64,000 nt of DNA, taken from contig NZ_FLKM01000008.1 in the NCBI RefSeq assembly GCF_900086585.1, positions 744,001-808,000 on the forward strand, given 5' to 3'. Shown piece after piece: positions 9,489 to 17,916 of the stretch. The translations under genes were made by a program, and so were the position numbers. A model generated the notes under the pieces. The model had not been told where the DNA came from and ran no database searches. It saw only the letters and a list, made by a program, of their open reading frames with translations. Position 1 is the first letter of the stretch. Every line of letters begins with the position of its first letter. This DNA is from Emergencia timonensis (lineage in GTDB: Bacteria; Bacillota; Clostridia; Peptostreptococcales; Anaerovoracaceae).

Positions 9489-10778
9489 ATGAATATTAAA
9501 CGTGACAGTTATTTACAGCAGCTGATTTCCTATCGCTTTGATGGATTGGTAAAGGTCATAACCGGTATCCGCCGCTGTGGCAAGTCATATCTTTTAAAAA
9601 ACATATACCGAGATTATCTGATTGGAGACGGAGTTAAAGAGGGACAGATTATTTCTATAGAACTTGATCTTGCAAAAGATATAAAGTATCGTAATCCCCT
9701 GGAGCTCGCTTCCTATGTAAGAAGCAGAGTGGAAGGAAAGAAAGAGGAATACTATCTCTTTGTAGATGAAATTCAAATGTCAGATAAGGTGGCGAACCCT
9801 TACAATAAAGATGGAGAGAAGATTACATTTTATGATGCGTTAAATGATCTTCGCAGTCTGTCTAATTTAGACGTTTATGTAACGGGCAGTAACTCCAAAA
9901 TGTTGTCAAGCGATATATTGACGGAGTTTAGAGGGCGAAGTGATGAAATACGTGTTCATCCGTTAAGCTTTTCTGAATACTATTCGACAGTTGGAGGCGA
10001 TAAGAATGAAGCATTTGATGATTATGCTTTTTATGGAGGCATGCCTCTAATTCTTTCACGACCAAATGACGCGGCAAAGATGAACTATCTGAAATCACTA
10101 TTTACGGAAGTGTACATTAAAGATATTGTAGAGAGAAAACACATTGAGAGACAGGACGTATTGGAGCAGATTTTAGATTTACTCTGTTCTTCTATCGGCT
10201 CGCTGACAAATCCTGCTAAGATAGCAGATACGCTGCAGTCAAAACAGACGAAAGGTGCTTCGTCAAACACAATTCGCGCTTATATCGGACATTTAGAGGA
10301 CGCCTTTTTATTCTCTGAAAGTAAGAGATATGATGTAAAGGGGAAATCTTATTTTGACTCACCAAATAAATATTATTGCGAAGATTTGGGACTGCGAAAC
10401 GCTCGTATTGGCTTTCGCCAACAGGAGATGACACATATCATGGAGAATATCATCTACAACGAATTGATAAATCGTCAATTCTCCGTTGATGTTGGAGTGG
10501 TATATGCAAGAAGTGTTAATGAGAATGGCAATTCCGTTCGTACGCCGAGAGAGATAGACTTTGTTGTCAATTCCGGCGGCAAGAGAACTTATATCCAATC
10601 AGCTTATGCAATGGTCACGGAAGATAAAGCAGAAATAGAACTTCGTCCGTTTGCACTTACGGGGGATTCATTCCCGAAGATGGTAGTGAGAAAAGATATC
10701 GGAAAACGGTGGTATGATGATAAGGGAATCTTGAACATCAGTCTGATCGACTTCCTGTTAGATAAATCAGTTATTTAG
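9489..10778 (+). CDS. AAA family ATPase with DUF4143 C-terminal domain
   Basis: The family is a common but poorly understood group of bacterial and archaeal ATPases, often horizontally spread. Seen here: Walker A GIRRCGKSYLLK, Walker B YYLFVDEIQM, sensor-like VYVTGSNSKML, the family motif FRGRSDEIRVHPLSFSEYY, and a C-terminal nuclease-like DUF4143 region with TPREIDFVVNSGGKR. I use the ATG at 9489, where GGTGA is 5 bases upstream; a GTG at 9480 would add three residues. It stands alone with its own promoter between two copies of the kdpE 3' end, which suggests a separate insertion rather than part of the kdp operon. Confidence 0.9.
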   Translation: MNIKRDSYLQQLISYRFDGLVKVITGIRRCGKSYLLKNIYRDYLIGDGVKEGQIISIELDLAKDIKYRNPLELASYVRSRVEGKKEEYYLFVDEIQMSDKVANPYNKDGEKITFYDALNDLRSLSNLDVYVTGSNSKMLSSDILTEFRGRSDEIRVHPLSFSEYYSTVGGDKNEAFDDYAFYGGMPLILSRPNDAAKMNYLKSLFTEVYIKDIVERKHIERQDVLEQILDLLCSSIGSLTNPAKIADTLQSKQTKGASSNTIRAYIGHLEDAFLFSESKRYDVKGKSYFDSPNKYYCEDLGLRNARIGFRQQEMTHIMENIIYNELINRQFSVDVGVVYARSVNENGNSVRTPREIDFVVNSGGKRTYIQSAYAMVTEDKAEIELRPFALTGDSFPKMVVRKDIGKRWYDDKGILNISLIDFLLDKSVI

Positions 10779-10904
10779 GCGGAGGCTGGTTAACATCTTC
10801 AGATGAAAGTGTTAAAAACTACTTGGATATAATGGTGTTGATTCGCCAACCATACACATGAAATCAAAAGGGAATCAAGTTATAAAAGCTGATAGCGAGT
10901 TATT

Positions 10905-10929
10905 GAATGCTGCGGGTGTGAAAAGTGGT
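10905..10929 (+). repeat. Direct repeat, right copy (duplicate of the kdpE 3' end)
   Basis: Identical to 9310-9334 over 25 bases. It lies 126 bases after the ATPase stop and is not part of any intact gene. Together with the left copy it bounds a segment of about 1.57 kb. Confidence 0.9.
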
Positions 10930-10980
10930 TTAAAAAATCGGATGATAAGTTTTTGCAACAATAATAGTCAAACATTTTTA

Positions 10981-11008
10981 GAGAGGCCTGGAAAATTCCT
11001 GGCCTCTC
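10981..11008. terminator. Hairpin between the ATPase gene and the pyr operon
   Basis: GAGAGGCC (10981-10988) pairs with GGCCTCTC (11001-11008) around a GGAA/TTCC core. It lies between converging transcripts (ATPase gene and pyrI). Neither side has a clean T-run, so termination is likely but not certain. Confidence 0.5.
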
Positions 11009-11024
11009 AATCATTTATCTATAT

Positions 11025-11447
11025 TTATTTATGTTCTGCATCGCAATATGCGCATCTGTAGACTTTCTTGTCCTTATTGACCAGTTTAAATTTCTGAACG
11101 ATTTCCTGTTCAATGGAAGTGATACATCTCGGGTTCTTACATTTGATGACGTTTGTCAGCGTTTCTGGCAGTTCAAGGCGCTTTTTCTCATAGAGTTTTC
11201 CGTCTTTGACGATATTGACTGTGATATTGCTGTCGATGTACCCTAGGACGTCCAGATCCAGGTCGATGAGCTGGTCGATTTTGATGATGTCCTTTTTGCC
11301 GTATTTTGAGCTGTCTGCGTTCTGAATGACAGCGACACAGTTATTCAGCTTTTCCAGTTTCAGCAGCTCGTAAATCTGCATGCTTTTTCCTGCCTTGATG
11401 TGGTCTAAAACGATACCGGTGCTTACTCCATCTATATTCATATTCAA
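11025..11447 (-). CDS. pyrI: Aspartate carbamoyltransferase regulatory subunit PyrI
   Basis: PyrI binds nucleotide effectors and controls PyrB in the allosteric holoenzyme. The 140-residue product has the N-terminal allosteric domain (GIVLDHIKAGKS, the region that contacts nucleotides) and the C-terminal zinc domain with four cysteines in CKNPRC and CAYC. It is the last gene of the minus-strand pyr operon, 22 bases after pyrB. Its presence implies feedback control of the first committed step, as in enteric bacteria and many clostridia. Confidence 0.95.
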   Translation of the reverse strand: MNMNIDGVSTGIVLDHIKAGKSMQIYELLKLEKLNNCVAVIQNADSSKYGKKDIIKIDQLIDLDLDVLGYIDSNITVNIVKDGKLYEKKRLELPETLTNVIKCKNPRCITSIEQEIVQKFKLVNKDKKVYRCAYCDAEHK

Positions 11448-11469
11448 TCCTCACTTTCTAATTATTCGT

Positions 11470-12399
11470 TTACGCTTCTCTTTTGATTCCCAGTAAGTTC
11501 AGAATCAATGCCATTCTGATGTGTTTTCCGCAGAGAGCCTGGAAGAAATAGCATGCTCTCGGATCGTCGTCCACTTCTACAGAAATTTCATTTACTCGAG
11601 GCAGCGGGTGCATGATGGTCAGGTCTTCCTTCGCGGCCTGCAGCTTTTCCAGGTCTAGTATGTAGCTGTCCTTCAGTCTTACATAATCTTCTTCGTTGAA
11701 GAATCGTTCTCTCTGTACTCTGGTCATGTAGAGGATATCCAGCTCTTCCATTGCGTCTTCCAGTCTTTCGACTTCTTTCCACTCAGCTCCGGCAGCGTCC
11801 ATCTTCTCTTTTACATAAGCGGGAACCTGCAGTTCGTTTGGTGAAATCAGGACGAACTTGACGTTTTCATATCTGAGCATTGCTTCAATGAGCGAGTGAA
11901 CGGTTCTGCCGAACTTCAGGTCTCCGCAGAGTCCTACTGTCATGTCAGAGAGTCTTCCCTTTTTCCTTTTGATGGTCAGAAGGTCGGTCAAGGTTTGTGT
12001 CGGATGGAAGTGCCCGCCGTCGCCGCCGTTGATGATCGGTACTGTTGTTTTCTGAGAGGCGACCACTGGCGCGCCTTCTTTTGGATGTCTCATGGCGATG
12101 ATATCTGCGTAGCAGCCTACAGTTCTGATTGTGTCGCTTACGCTTTCGCCTTTTGCGGCAGAACTGGAGCTGGCTTCAGAGAATCCGAGGACGCTTCCGC
12201 CCAGTTCCAGCATTGCAGCTTCGAAGCTGAGTCTGGTTCTGGTGCTCGGCTCAAAGAAGAGGGTGGCTAATTTCTTGTGAGCGCAGATGTCCTCATAGGC
12301 AGCATGGTTTTCTACGATATCGTCTGCAACTTTAATTAAATCGTCGATTTCTTCTACTGACAGGTCAGTAATGTTGATTAGATTTCTGATTTCACTCAT
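11470..12399 (-). CDS. pyrB: Aspartate carbamoyltransferase catalytic subunit PyrB
   Basis: PyrB condenses carbamoyl phosphate and aspartate to carbamoyl aspartate. The carbamoyl-phosphate site [13 protein letters not shown] is intact, as are HPKEGAP, the downstream MTRVQRERF and [10 protein letters not shown]. The 309 residues match the family. The ATG directly abuts the pyrE stop codon, with an AAGGGAG site inside the end of pyrE, so the genes are tightly coupled. Confidence 0.97.
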   Translation of the reverse strand: MSEIRNLINITDLSVEEIDDLIKVADDIVENHAAYEDICAHKKLATLFFEPSTRTRLSFEAAMLELGGSVLGFSEASSSSAAKGESVSDTIRTVGCYADIIAMRHPKEGAPVVASQKTTVPIINGGDGGHFHPTQTLTDLLTIKRKKGRLSDMTVGLCGDLKFGRTVHSLIEAMLRYENVKFVLISPNELQVPAYVKEKMDAAGAEWKEVERLEDAMEELDILYMTRVQRERFFNEEDYVRLKDSYILDLEKLQAAKEDLTIMHPLPRVNEISVEVDDDPRACYFFQALCGKHIRMALILNLLGIKREA

Positions 12400-13038
12400 T
12401 TATTTATCTCCCTTCATCCATCCTTCATCTGAAGGATTGTTTCTAAACTTGATAATTCTTTCTTTGTCTTCTGCTTTGATGTAGCCGGTTTCTGCAGCGA
12501 CTTCTACCAGAGCGTCCAGGTCGCAGAGGCTGACATTTTTTACGCTGGCTGCGGCAAAGCGGTCCAGGCCTTTCTGCATGCCGTATGTAAAGATGCTGGC
12601 AATGCCCAGAACCTCAGCGCCGGCTGCCCGCAGGACTTCTACGGTGTCGATGGCCGATCCGCCAGTGGAAATCAGATCCTCGATGACGACGACCTTCTGG
12701 CCAGGCAGCAGTTTTCCTTCAATCTGATTGGTGCGGCCGTGATCTTTAGCGGAACCTCTCACATAACCCATAGGAATACCCATCAGGTGTCCTACGATAG
12801 CTGCGTGAGCGATGCCCGCCGTGCTGGTGCCCATGACGACCTCGCATGCCGGATAATGCTCTTTGATGGTTTCTACCAGGCTGTTTTCCACCAGGGTTCT
12901 CACCTCTGGCGCTGTCAGGGTCAATCTGTTGTCACAGTAAATCGGGCTTTTGATGCCGCTGGCCCAAGTAAAGGGCTCTTCCGGTCTCAAGAAGACTGCC
13001 TCGATGGACAGAAGACCTTTTGCAATTTCCGTTTTCAT
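12400..13038 (-). CDS. pyrE: Orotate phosphoribosyltransferase PyrE
   Basis: PyrE joins orotate and PRPP to give OMP. The PRPP-binding motif [16 protein letters not shown] is seen in the second half, and the N-terminal part carries the flexible-loop region ([11 protein letters not shown]). The 212-residue length is normal. It lies 19 bases after pyrF and immediately before pyrB in the minus-strand operon. Confidence 0.96.
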   Translation of the reverse strand: MKTEIAKGLLSIEAVFLRPEEPFTWASGIKSPIYCDNRLTLTAPEVRTLVENSLVETIKEHYPACEVVMGTSTAGIAHAAIVGHLMGIPMGYVRGSAKDHGRTNQIEGKLLPGQKVVVIEDLISTGGSAIDTVEVLRAAGAEVLGIASIFTYGMQKGLDRFAAASVKNVSLCDLDALVEVAAETGYIKAEDKERIIKFRNNPSDEGWMKGDK

Positions 13039-13057
13039 CTTCTCTACCTCGCTATTT

Positions 13058-13756
13058 CTATCCTAAAAATTCGTTTAAACATCTTTCGTATGCGCTGACC
13101 GGGTCGTCAGCTTTGGTAATCGGCCTTCCCACTACGATGTAGTCGGAGCCGATTTTTTTCGCGCCTTCCGGCGTGGTGATGCGTACCTGATCGTCTTTGG
13201 CCGCATCGGCAAAACGGACACCCGGCGTTACAGTTAAGAATTCGCCGCCGCAGGCTTCGTGGATTTTGCCGGCTTCCAGAGGGGAGCAGACGACGCCGTC
13301 CAGACCCGCTTCTTTTGCGTTCTGTGCGTATTTGATGACCACTTTGTCCAGGTCTTCATTGATCAAAAGCTCCTCTTGCATTCTCTCCTGGCTGGTGGAG
13401 GTCAGCTGAGTGACGGCGATCAAAAGGGGTCTCGTGCCGTCTTCTCTTGTCAGACCGCGAAGGGCGGCTTCCATCATCTCCTTTGTACCGGCGGCGTGGA
13501 GGTTGCACATATCCACATCCAGCTTGGAGAGGGCGGCCATGGCCTTTTCTACGGTGTTGGGAATGTCGTGAAGCTTCAAATCGAGGAAGATCTGATGGCC
13601 TCTCTCTTTGATTTCTCTTACGATGGCAGGCCCTTCGCTGTAAAACAGCTCCATGCCGATCTTCACGTAGGGCTTTCTGCCAGTGAATTTGTCTAAAAAT
13701 TGCAGTGTGGCTTCCTTAGAAGGGAAGTCGCAGGCTATGATGACGTCTTTGCTCAT
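13058..13756 (-). CDS. pyrF: Orotidine-5'-phosphate decarboxylase PyrF
   Basis: PyrF converts OMP to UMP, the last step of the pathway. The catalytic Lys/Asp motif [12 protein letters not shown] and the C-terminal [13 protein letters not shown] phosphate-binding region are visible. I start at the ATG ending at 13756, where AAAGGAGG (13766-13773) is 9 bases upstream, giving 232 residues; an earlier in-frame ATG would add 18 residues unlike the family. A 160-base gap holding a palindrome separates it from pyrD. Confidence 0.95.
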   Translation of the reverse strand: MSKDVIIACDFPSKEATLQFLDKFTGRKPYVKIGMELFYSEGPAIVREIKERGHQIFLDLKLHDIPNTVEKAMAALSKLDVDMCNLHAAGTKEMMEAALRGLTREDGTRPLLIAVTQLTSTSQERMQEELLINEDLDKVVIKYAQNAKEAGLDGVVCSPLEAGKIHEACGGEFLTVTPGVRFADAAKDDQVRITTPEGAKKIGSDYIVVGRPITKADDPVSAYERCLNEFLG

Positions 13757-13801
13757 TATATGTATCCTCCTTTGCTTGTCTTTTTCGTCGATAGCTGTGT
13801 T

Positions 13802-13862
13802 GCGCGGCATGTCTGCGATTCATGCACTCCGAGTACATTCCGCCTCTCGCCATGCCGTGCGC
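13802..13862. repeat. GC-rich palindrome in the pyrD-pyrF gap
   Basis: GCGCGGCATG (13802-13811) pairs with CATGCCG plus TGCGC (13851-13862). The 160-base gap is unusual in an otherwise tightly packed operon. The GC-rich, CATGCCG-containing sequence resembles material at about 16921-17000 and 48320-48480 and may be a dispersed palindromic element. Confidence 0.4.
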
Positions 13863-13916
13863 TTTGCTCTCGGCGAAAAATCCTGCGTAATATATTTATA
13901 TAAACTAACGATTTGT

Positions 13917-14828
13917 CTATTTTATGATTCCAATCATGTCACTCAGTTTTTCGATGCCCAGTTCTTCACATACCCTCGGTAGGTCTTCGATAATTTCTTT
14001 GCATGCGTAGGGATTGACCAGGTTTGCCGCGCCGATCTGTACGGCAGTGGCGCCTGCCATCATCATCTCGATGACATCTCTGGCAGAGCTGACGCCGCCC
14101 ATGCCGATGACGGGAATTTTGACCGCATTGGCAACCTGATAGACCATTCTTACGGCTACCGGGAAGATTGCTGGGCCGGAAAAGCCGCCCATCTTGTTTG
14201 CAATCACCGGTTTTCTCGTTTTGATGTCGATGCGCATGCCCAAAATGGTATTGATCAGGCTGATGCCGTCGGCTCCTGCATCTTCGCAGGCTTTGGCGAT
14301 TTCCACGATATCTGTCACATTGGGGCTCAGCTTGATGTAGACCGGTTTTGTTGTCACCGCTTTGACTGCGCGGGTGACTTCGGCTGCGCTCTCTGCACAG
14401 ACACCGTAAGCCATGCCGCCGTTGTGGACATTGGGACAGCTGACGTTGACCTCCAGAATGCCCACTTGTGATTCTTTGTCCATGGCTCTGGCGCATGCCG
14501 TATACTCTTCGATGGAAAAGCCGCTGATATTGGCGATCAGTGGTTTCTTGTAGATCTTTGCCAGGTTGGGAAGTTCTTCTTTGCAGACAGCTTCCACGCC
14601 CGGATTCTGCAGCCCCACGGAGTTGATGAGTCCGCCGGTACATTCTGCAATCCTTGGCAGAGGATTGCCCAGGCGGGCGTCTTTGGTGGTTCCCTTAAAG
14701 GAGATGGATCCCAGTATATTGATATCGTAGATTTCAGCAAATTCTCTGCCGTATCCAAAGGTACCGCTGGCAGGGATTACCGGATTATCCAGGGTGATAC
14801 CGCTTAAAGTTACTTTTGTATCTACCAT
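13917..14828 (-). CDS. pyrD: Dihydroorotate dehydrogenase B, catalytic subunit PyrD
   Basis: This class 1B enzyme oxidises dihydroorotate to orotate and passes electrons to PyrK. Motifs seen: NPVIPASGTFGYG, the active-site segment LEVNVSCPNVHNGG with the class 1 Cys, and the FMN-binding VIGMGGVSSARDV. The 303-residue length fits PyrDB. It overlaps pyrK by 7 bases, matching its need for that partner subunit. Confidence 0.97.
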   Translation of the reverse strand: MVDTKVTLSGITLDNPVIPASGTFGYGREFAEIYDINILGSISFKGTTKDARLGNPLPRIAECTGGLINSVGLQNPGVEAVCKEELPNLAKIYKKPLIANISGFSIEEYTACARAMDKESQVGILEVNVSCPNVHNGGMAYGVCAESAAEVTRAVKAVTTKPVYIKLSPNVTDIVEIAKACEDAGADGISLINTILGMRIDIKTRKPVIANKMGGFSGPAIFPVAVRMVYQVANAVKIPVIGMGGVSSARDVIEMMMAGATAVQIGAANLVNPYACKEIIEDLPRVCEELGIEKLSDMIGIIK

Positions 14829-15550
14829 TTTATTTCCTCCTTATATAGAACCGGTCCGTCTTTGCAAATTCGCTTGTAGCCATATTTCGTCTCACAGGTA
14901 CAGCCCATGCAGGCGCCGAATCCGCAGGCCATTCTCGCTTCAAAGCTGAACTGGCCGTCTGGCGCGGCATCGTAAACCGCTTTCAGCATCGGTTCTGGTC
15001 CGCAGGTGTAGACGTAGTCAAAGGTCATGTCCCGCATGGCGTCAGTGACAAAGCCTTTGATTCCAGCAGATCCATCCACGGTGGTGATGACTGGCTCAAT
15101 TCCTAGTACCTGAAATTCTTTGGTCAGAATGATGTCATCTTTTCCGTTGAACCCGGTGACGACCTGGGGAATGATTCCTCTGTCAACCAGGTTTTCTGCC
15201 AAGCCGTAAAGGGGAGGCACGCCGATGCCGCCGCCGACCAAAAGAGGCTGCTTGCCGCCTTTTGTCGTGTCAAAACCGTTTCCCAGGGGCATTAAAACGT
15301 CCAGAAATTCACCTCTCTGCATCTCGGCCAGCGCTTTCGTCCCTTCGCCCACCACCTTGAAGATGATGGTGAGGAAATCAGGACCGAAGCTGTAAATGGA
15401 AATCGGTCTGCGCAGATAAAAGCCGTCCAGCTTGATGTTGATGAACTGTCCTGGTGCGCTGATTTCACTGCAGTCACCTGTCAGGGTCATGGCGAAAATG
15501 GCGTTTTGAATTTTCTTTAAGTGATCTATTTTAAGCAGTTGTCTCTTCAT
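14822..15550 (-). CDS. pyrK: Dihydroorotate dehydrogenase B, electron transfer subunit PyrK
   Basis: PyrK carries FAD and a 2Fe-2S cluster and couples PyrD to NAD+. The FAD-binding motif LRRPISIYSF, the NAD-binding GGGIGVPPLYGL and the C-terminal cysteine cluster CGFGACMGCTC with a later ICKDGPV are all present. The length is 242 residues. It overlaps pyrC by 20 bases upstream and pyrD by 7 bases downstream. Confidence 0.96.
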   Translation of the reverse strand: MKRQLLKIDHLKKIQNAIFAMTLTGDCSEISAPGQFINIKLDGFYLRRPISIYSFGPDFLTIIFKVVGEGTKALAEMQRGEFLDVLMPLGNGFDTTKGGKQPLLVGGGIGVPPLYGLAENLVDRGIIPQVVTGFNGKDDIILTKEFQVLGIEPVITTVDGSAGIKGFVTDAMRDMTFDYVYTCGPEPMLKAVYDAAPDGQFSFEARMACGFGACMGCTCETKYGYKRICKDGPVLYKEEIKW

Positions 15551-16811
15551 ATCTAATCTCTCCTTCTACCAGGGTCATGATGATGCGTCCGTCCACTTCC
15601 CAGCCGGTAAATGGCGTCGACTTGCCCATGCTGGCGAACTCCGCCGGATCTATAGTGTAATGTCTTGTCAGGTCGATTACTGTCAGATCTGCAGGCTGTC
15701 CGTCTTCAATGGTGCCGCCAGAAAGGCCGAAACGCCTGCGCGGATTTACCGACATGAGTTCAATCAGTTTTTCCAGGGAAATGATGCCCTTCTTCACAAG
15801 ATAGGTGTAGAGGATTGGGAAGCTGGTTTCCAGGCCGACGATGCCGAAAGCGCTTTTTTCCAGGCCCCTTGCCTTTTCTTCTGCACTGTGGGGGGCGTGG
15901 TCTGTGGCGATCATGTCTATAGTACCGTCCTGAATGCCGGCGATCAAAGCGTCGCGGTCTTTCGCATCTCTCAGTGGCGGGTTCATCTTGAACCGCCCGT
16001 CTTCTTGCAGGTCTGCATCGGATAGAACCAGGTAGTGCGGTCCTGTCTCGCAGGTGACGTCGATGCCTTTTGCCTTGGCGCGTCGGATAATGTCAACCGT
16101 CTCTTTTGTTGAAATGTGACAAACGTGATAACCGGCACCAGTCTTTTCGGCAAGCTCTACGTCCCGTTCCACCTGTTTCCATTCGCTTTCGGAGCAGATA
16201 CCCTTGTGGCCGTGTTCCCTGGCGTAAGTGCCATCGTGGATATAGCCGCCGTCCAGGAGACTTTCGTCCTCGCAGTGGGCGACGATCAGCTTGTTCAGCT
16301 TCTTTGCCCGCTCCATAGCAGATTCCATCAAGTCGCCTGTCTGTACACCTTTGCCGTCGTCGGAAAAGGCGCAGACGTGGGGCTCTAGTTCTTCCATATC
16401 TGCGAGGGCGCTGCGTCCGTTCTGTTCCATGGTGATGGTGCCATAAGGAATGACCTTGACCTTTGCATTGTCTTTGATGAGGTCTAGCTGAATTTGCAGA
16501 GCTTCCAAGGTGGAAGGGACTGGATTCAGATTGGGCATCGGGCAGATGCAGGTGTAGCCCCCCCGGGCTGCCGCCGCTGTACCTGTGGCAATGGTCTCTT
16601 TATAAAAAAAGCCAGGTTCACGCAAATGCACATGTACATCTGTGAAACCCGGCACAATGACCTTGCCAGTGCAGTCAACGACGCTGTCTGCACTTTCGAT
16701 ATTTAAAGAGCTTAAGGAATTAACAAAAACTTTACCGTCAGAGACAAAAACGTCTCTCTTTTCGAATCCTCTTGGTGTAAAAACAGTACCATTTTTGAAT
16801 AAAGTTGTCAT
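15531..16811 (-). CDS. pyrC: Dihydroorotase PyrC
   Basis: PyrC cyclises carbamoyl aspartate to dihydroorotate. The metal-binding DVHVHLREPGF, the carboxylated-Lys/His region (HCEDESLLDGG, YHVCHIST) and the ATDHAPH motif are intact. The 426-residue length is that of the class I enzyme. It is the first gene of the minus-strand pyrCKDFEBI operon, has AAAGGAGC upstream, and lies about 50 bases from a consensus promoter. With the following genes it covers every step from carbamoyl phosphate to UMP; carAB is not in the window. Confidence 0.96.
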   Translation of the reverse strand: MTTLFKNGTVFTPRGFEKRDVFVSDGKVFVNSLSSLNIESADSVVDCTGKVIVPGFTDVHVHLREPGFFYKETIATGTAAAARGGYTCICPMPNLNPVPSTLEALQIQLDLIKDNAKVKVIPYGTITMEQNGRSALADMEELEPHVCAFSDDGKGVQTGDLMESAMERAKKLNKLIVAHCEDESLLDGGYIHDGTYAREHGHKGICSESEWKQVERDVELAEKTGAGYHVCHISTKETVDIIRRAKAKGIDVTCETGPHYLVLSDADLQEDGRFKMNPPLRDAKDRDALIAGIQDGTIDMIATDHAPHSAEEKARGLEKSAFGIVGLETSFPILYTYLVKKGIISLEKLIELMSVNPRRRFGLSGGTIEDGQPADLTVIDLTRHYTIDPAEFASMGKSTPFTGWEVDGRIIMTLVEGEIRYEETTA

Positions 16812-16864
16812 GGATTTCCGGCTCCTTTCTTCATATTAAAATTATTTTTGCTCAAATCTTCAAT

Positions 16865-16893
16865 ATTTTAGCATGGATTTGCAGTTGTGTCAA
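16865..16893 (-). promoter_or_regulatory. Promoter of the pyr operon
   Basis: On the minus strand TTGACA (16888-16893), a 17-base spacer and TAAAAT (16865-16870) lie about 54 bases before the pyrC start. The leader is too short for a PyrR attenuator, so control must act elsewhere, for instance by PyrI or at initiation. Confidence 0.8.
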
Positions 16894-17101
16894 TAGGATT
16901 AAGGAAAGTTTCCAAAAATGTCTCCGAAGGGTGCATGCCGCACGCCACCGCGTGTCTGTCAAAAACTCCGTGATGAGGGCGAAGGAAAGGGCTGTGGTGC
17001 TGCGTTTACCCGTCATTTTATGAAATAAGCCCAAAAACGCCTAAACATTCCGGCAGATGAGAGCCTGTGACGGCAGCCTGGGCAGGAACTGCGACGAAGT
17101 T
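16894..17101. other. GC-rich spacer upstream of the pyr promoter
   Basis: No convincing gene. The stretch at about 16921-17000 is more GC-rich than the surroundings and contains CATGCCGCACGC, similar in flavour to the palindrome at 13802-13862. Open frames here lack ribosome binding sites. Confidence 0.35.
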
Positions 17102-17203
17102 TCAACGGTTACAGCAGGCGTTGCAGGTACTCTCCCTTTGCAGCCCGCAGTTTTTGTCTTGGCCTTTGTCGTGGTGGAGAATGTCTGTATAGTTATACGG
17201 CAT
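17102..17203 (-). CDS. Possible 33-aa Cys-containing peptide coupled to the PadR gene
   Basis: On the minus strand an ATG begins one base after the PadR stop (TGAGATG), a spacing that permits translational coupling. The frame starts MPYNYTDILHHDKG and ends with CNACCNR, four cysteines in 33 residues. After the TGA the same frame stays open for 27 more codons, so a longer decayed gene is also possible. There is no strong ribosome binding site and I recognise no family. Confidence 0.3.
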   Translation of the reverse strand: MPYNYTDILHHDKGQDKNCGLQRESTCNACCNR

Positions 17204-17204
17204 C

Positions 17205-17660
17205 TCAGGACTCTTCAAAGTGGATGATTATGCCCCCCCAGGCACAGTCTGGCTTCAGCTTGATATACTCTTTTATGGATTCTTCTGAATACTTGATGAA
17301 TATCCGCGCTTCTCCCTCCGTAAAATCAAGATCGCTGGGGAGTATCCGTTCGATGCCTACGGTAATCTCATGATAGTCTTTCAGCAAACCTGCTAGACGT
17401 TCCTTGCCTGCATCCTCAAGATGATAATAGACGCAGACACGGCGTTTGTCGATGGACATCGCCCTGTCGGAAGTGTAGCTATTCTTGAACAACTTGTAAA
17501 AAGTAGGGTACAGCGTGCTCTCTGTTACAATCACATTGTCGCGGGATTGTTTTTTAATCAGGGTGGTCAATTGATAGCCGTACAGGTCTTGGTTTTGTAA
17601 AAGAAACAGGACCATCATCTCAACTGTTTCTATTTTGAAATTATTTCGGCTTCGTGCCAT
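17205..17660 (-). CDS. PadR family transcriptional regulator
   Basis: The N-terminal winged helix has the PadR pattern: LLQNQDLYGYQL, TESTLYPTFYKL and the wing with VCVYYHLEDAGKERL. The start I choose (ATG ending at 17660, MARSRNNFK) has AGAGGCG upstream and gives 151 residues; longer frames add a hydrophobic, AT-rich stretch that looks non-coding. PadR proteins usually repress a neighbouring transporter or membrane protein gene. Here no transporter follows; the divergent transcript at 17719 onward is a possible target. The C-terminal part is charged and unlike the common PadR helix. Confidence 0.85.
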   Translation of the reverse strand: MARSRNNFKIETVEMMVLFLLQNQDLYGYQLTTLIKKQSRDNVIVTESTLYPTFYKLFKNSYTSDRAMSIDKRRVCVYYHLEDAGKERLAGLLKDYHEITVGIERILPSDLDFTEGEARIFIKYSEESIKEYIKLKPDCAWGGIIIHFEES

Positions 17661-17718
17661 TTTTGGCGCCTCTGATTTATATATACATAATATATTATAA
17701 AGGAATATATATTGCATA

Positions 17719-17747
17719 TTGACAAAAAAGTATGAATACTGTAAAAT
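17719..17747 (+). promoter_or_regulatory. Consensus promoter divergent from the PadR gene
   Basis: TTGACA (17719-17724), a 17-base spacer and TAAAAT (17742-17747) point toward the amidase-like gene at 17917. It faces away from the PadR gene and is a natural site for PadR control. Confidence 0.75.
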
Positions 17748-17793
17748 ATAGAAAAATGGGAAAATTGCAAAAGCATTAATGGGAGGGATGTGT

Positions 17794-17835
17794 ATGATTG
17801 TACATAAAAAGAGTTTTTCAAAAATAATGCAGTGA
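17794..17835 (+). other. Short leader-like frame (13 codons)
   Basis: ATG at 17794 follows GGGAGGG (17781-17787) by 6 bases and encodes MIVHKKSFSKIMQ before a stop. The alternate frame downstream (about 17817-17890) is also open and protein-like, so this may be the remains of a frameshifted gene rather than a leader peptide. Confidence 0.3.
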
Positions 17836-17916
17836 TTAGGACCCACGATGACATGTATTTAAGAAAAACTCTCATGATAATTGTAACATAAATAAGCAAT
17901 GAAAGGGCAAAAGAAA

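Noticed and set aside
12739..13098. Plus-strand frames of 100 or more codons opposite pyr genes
   Set aside because: They are antisense shadows of well-supported pyr genes with no start sites of their own.
16852..17034. A 60-codon minus-strand frame overlapping the pyr promoter
   Set aside because: It covers the consensus promoter, lacks a ribosome binding site and comes from the GC-rich spacer.
17020..17204. Possible riboswitch or small RNA between the PadR and pyr genes
   Set aside because: I compared it by eye with glycine, T-box, 6S and SRP patterns and found no conserved core.
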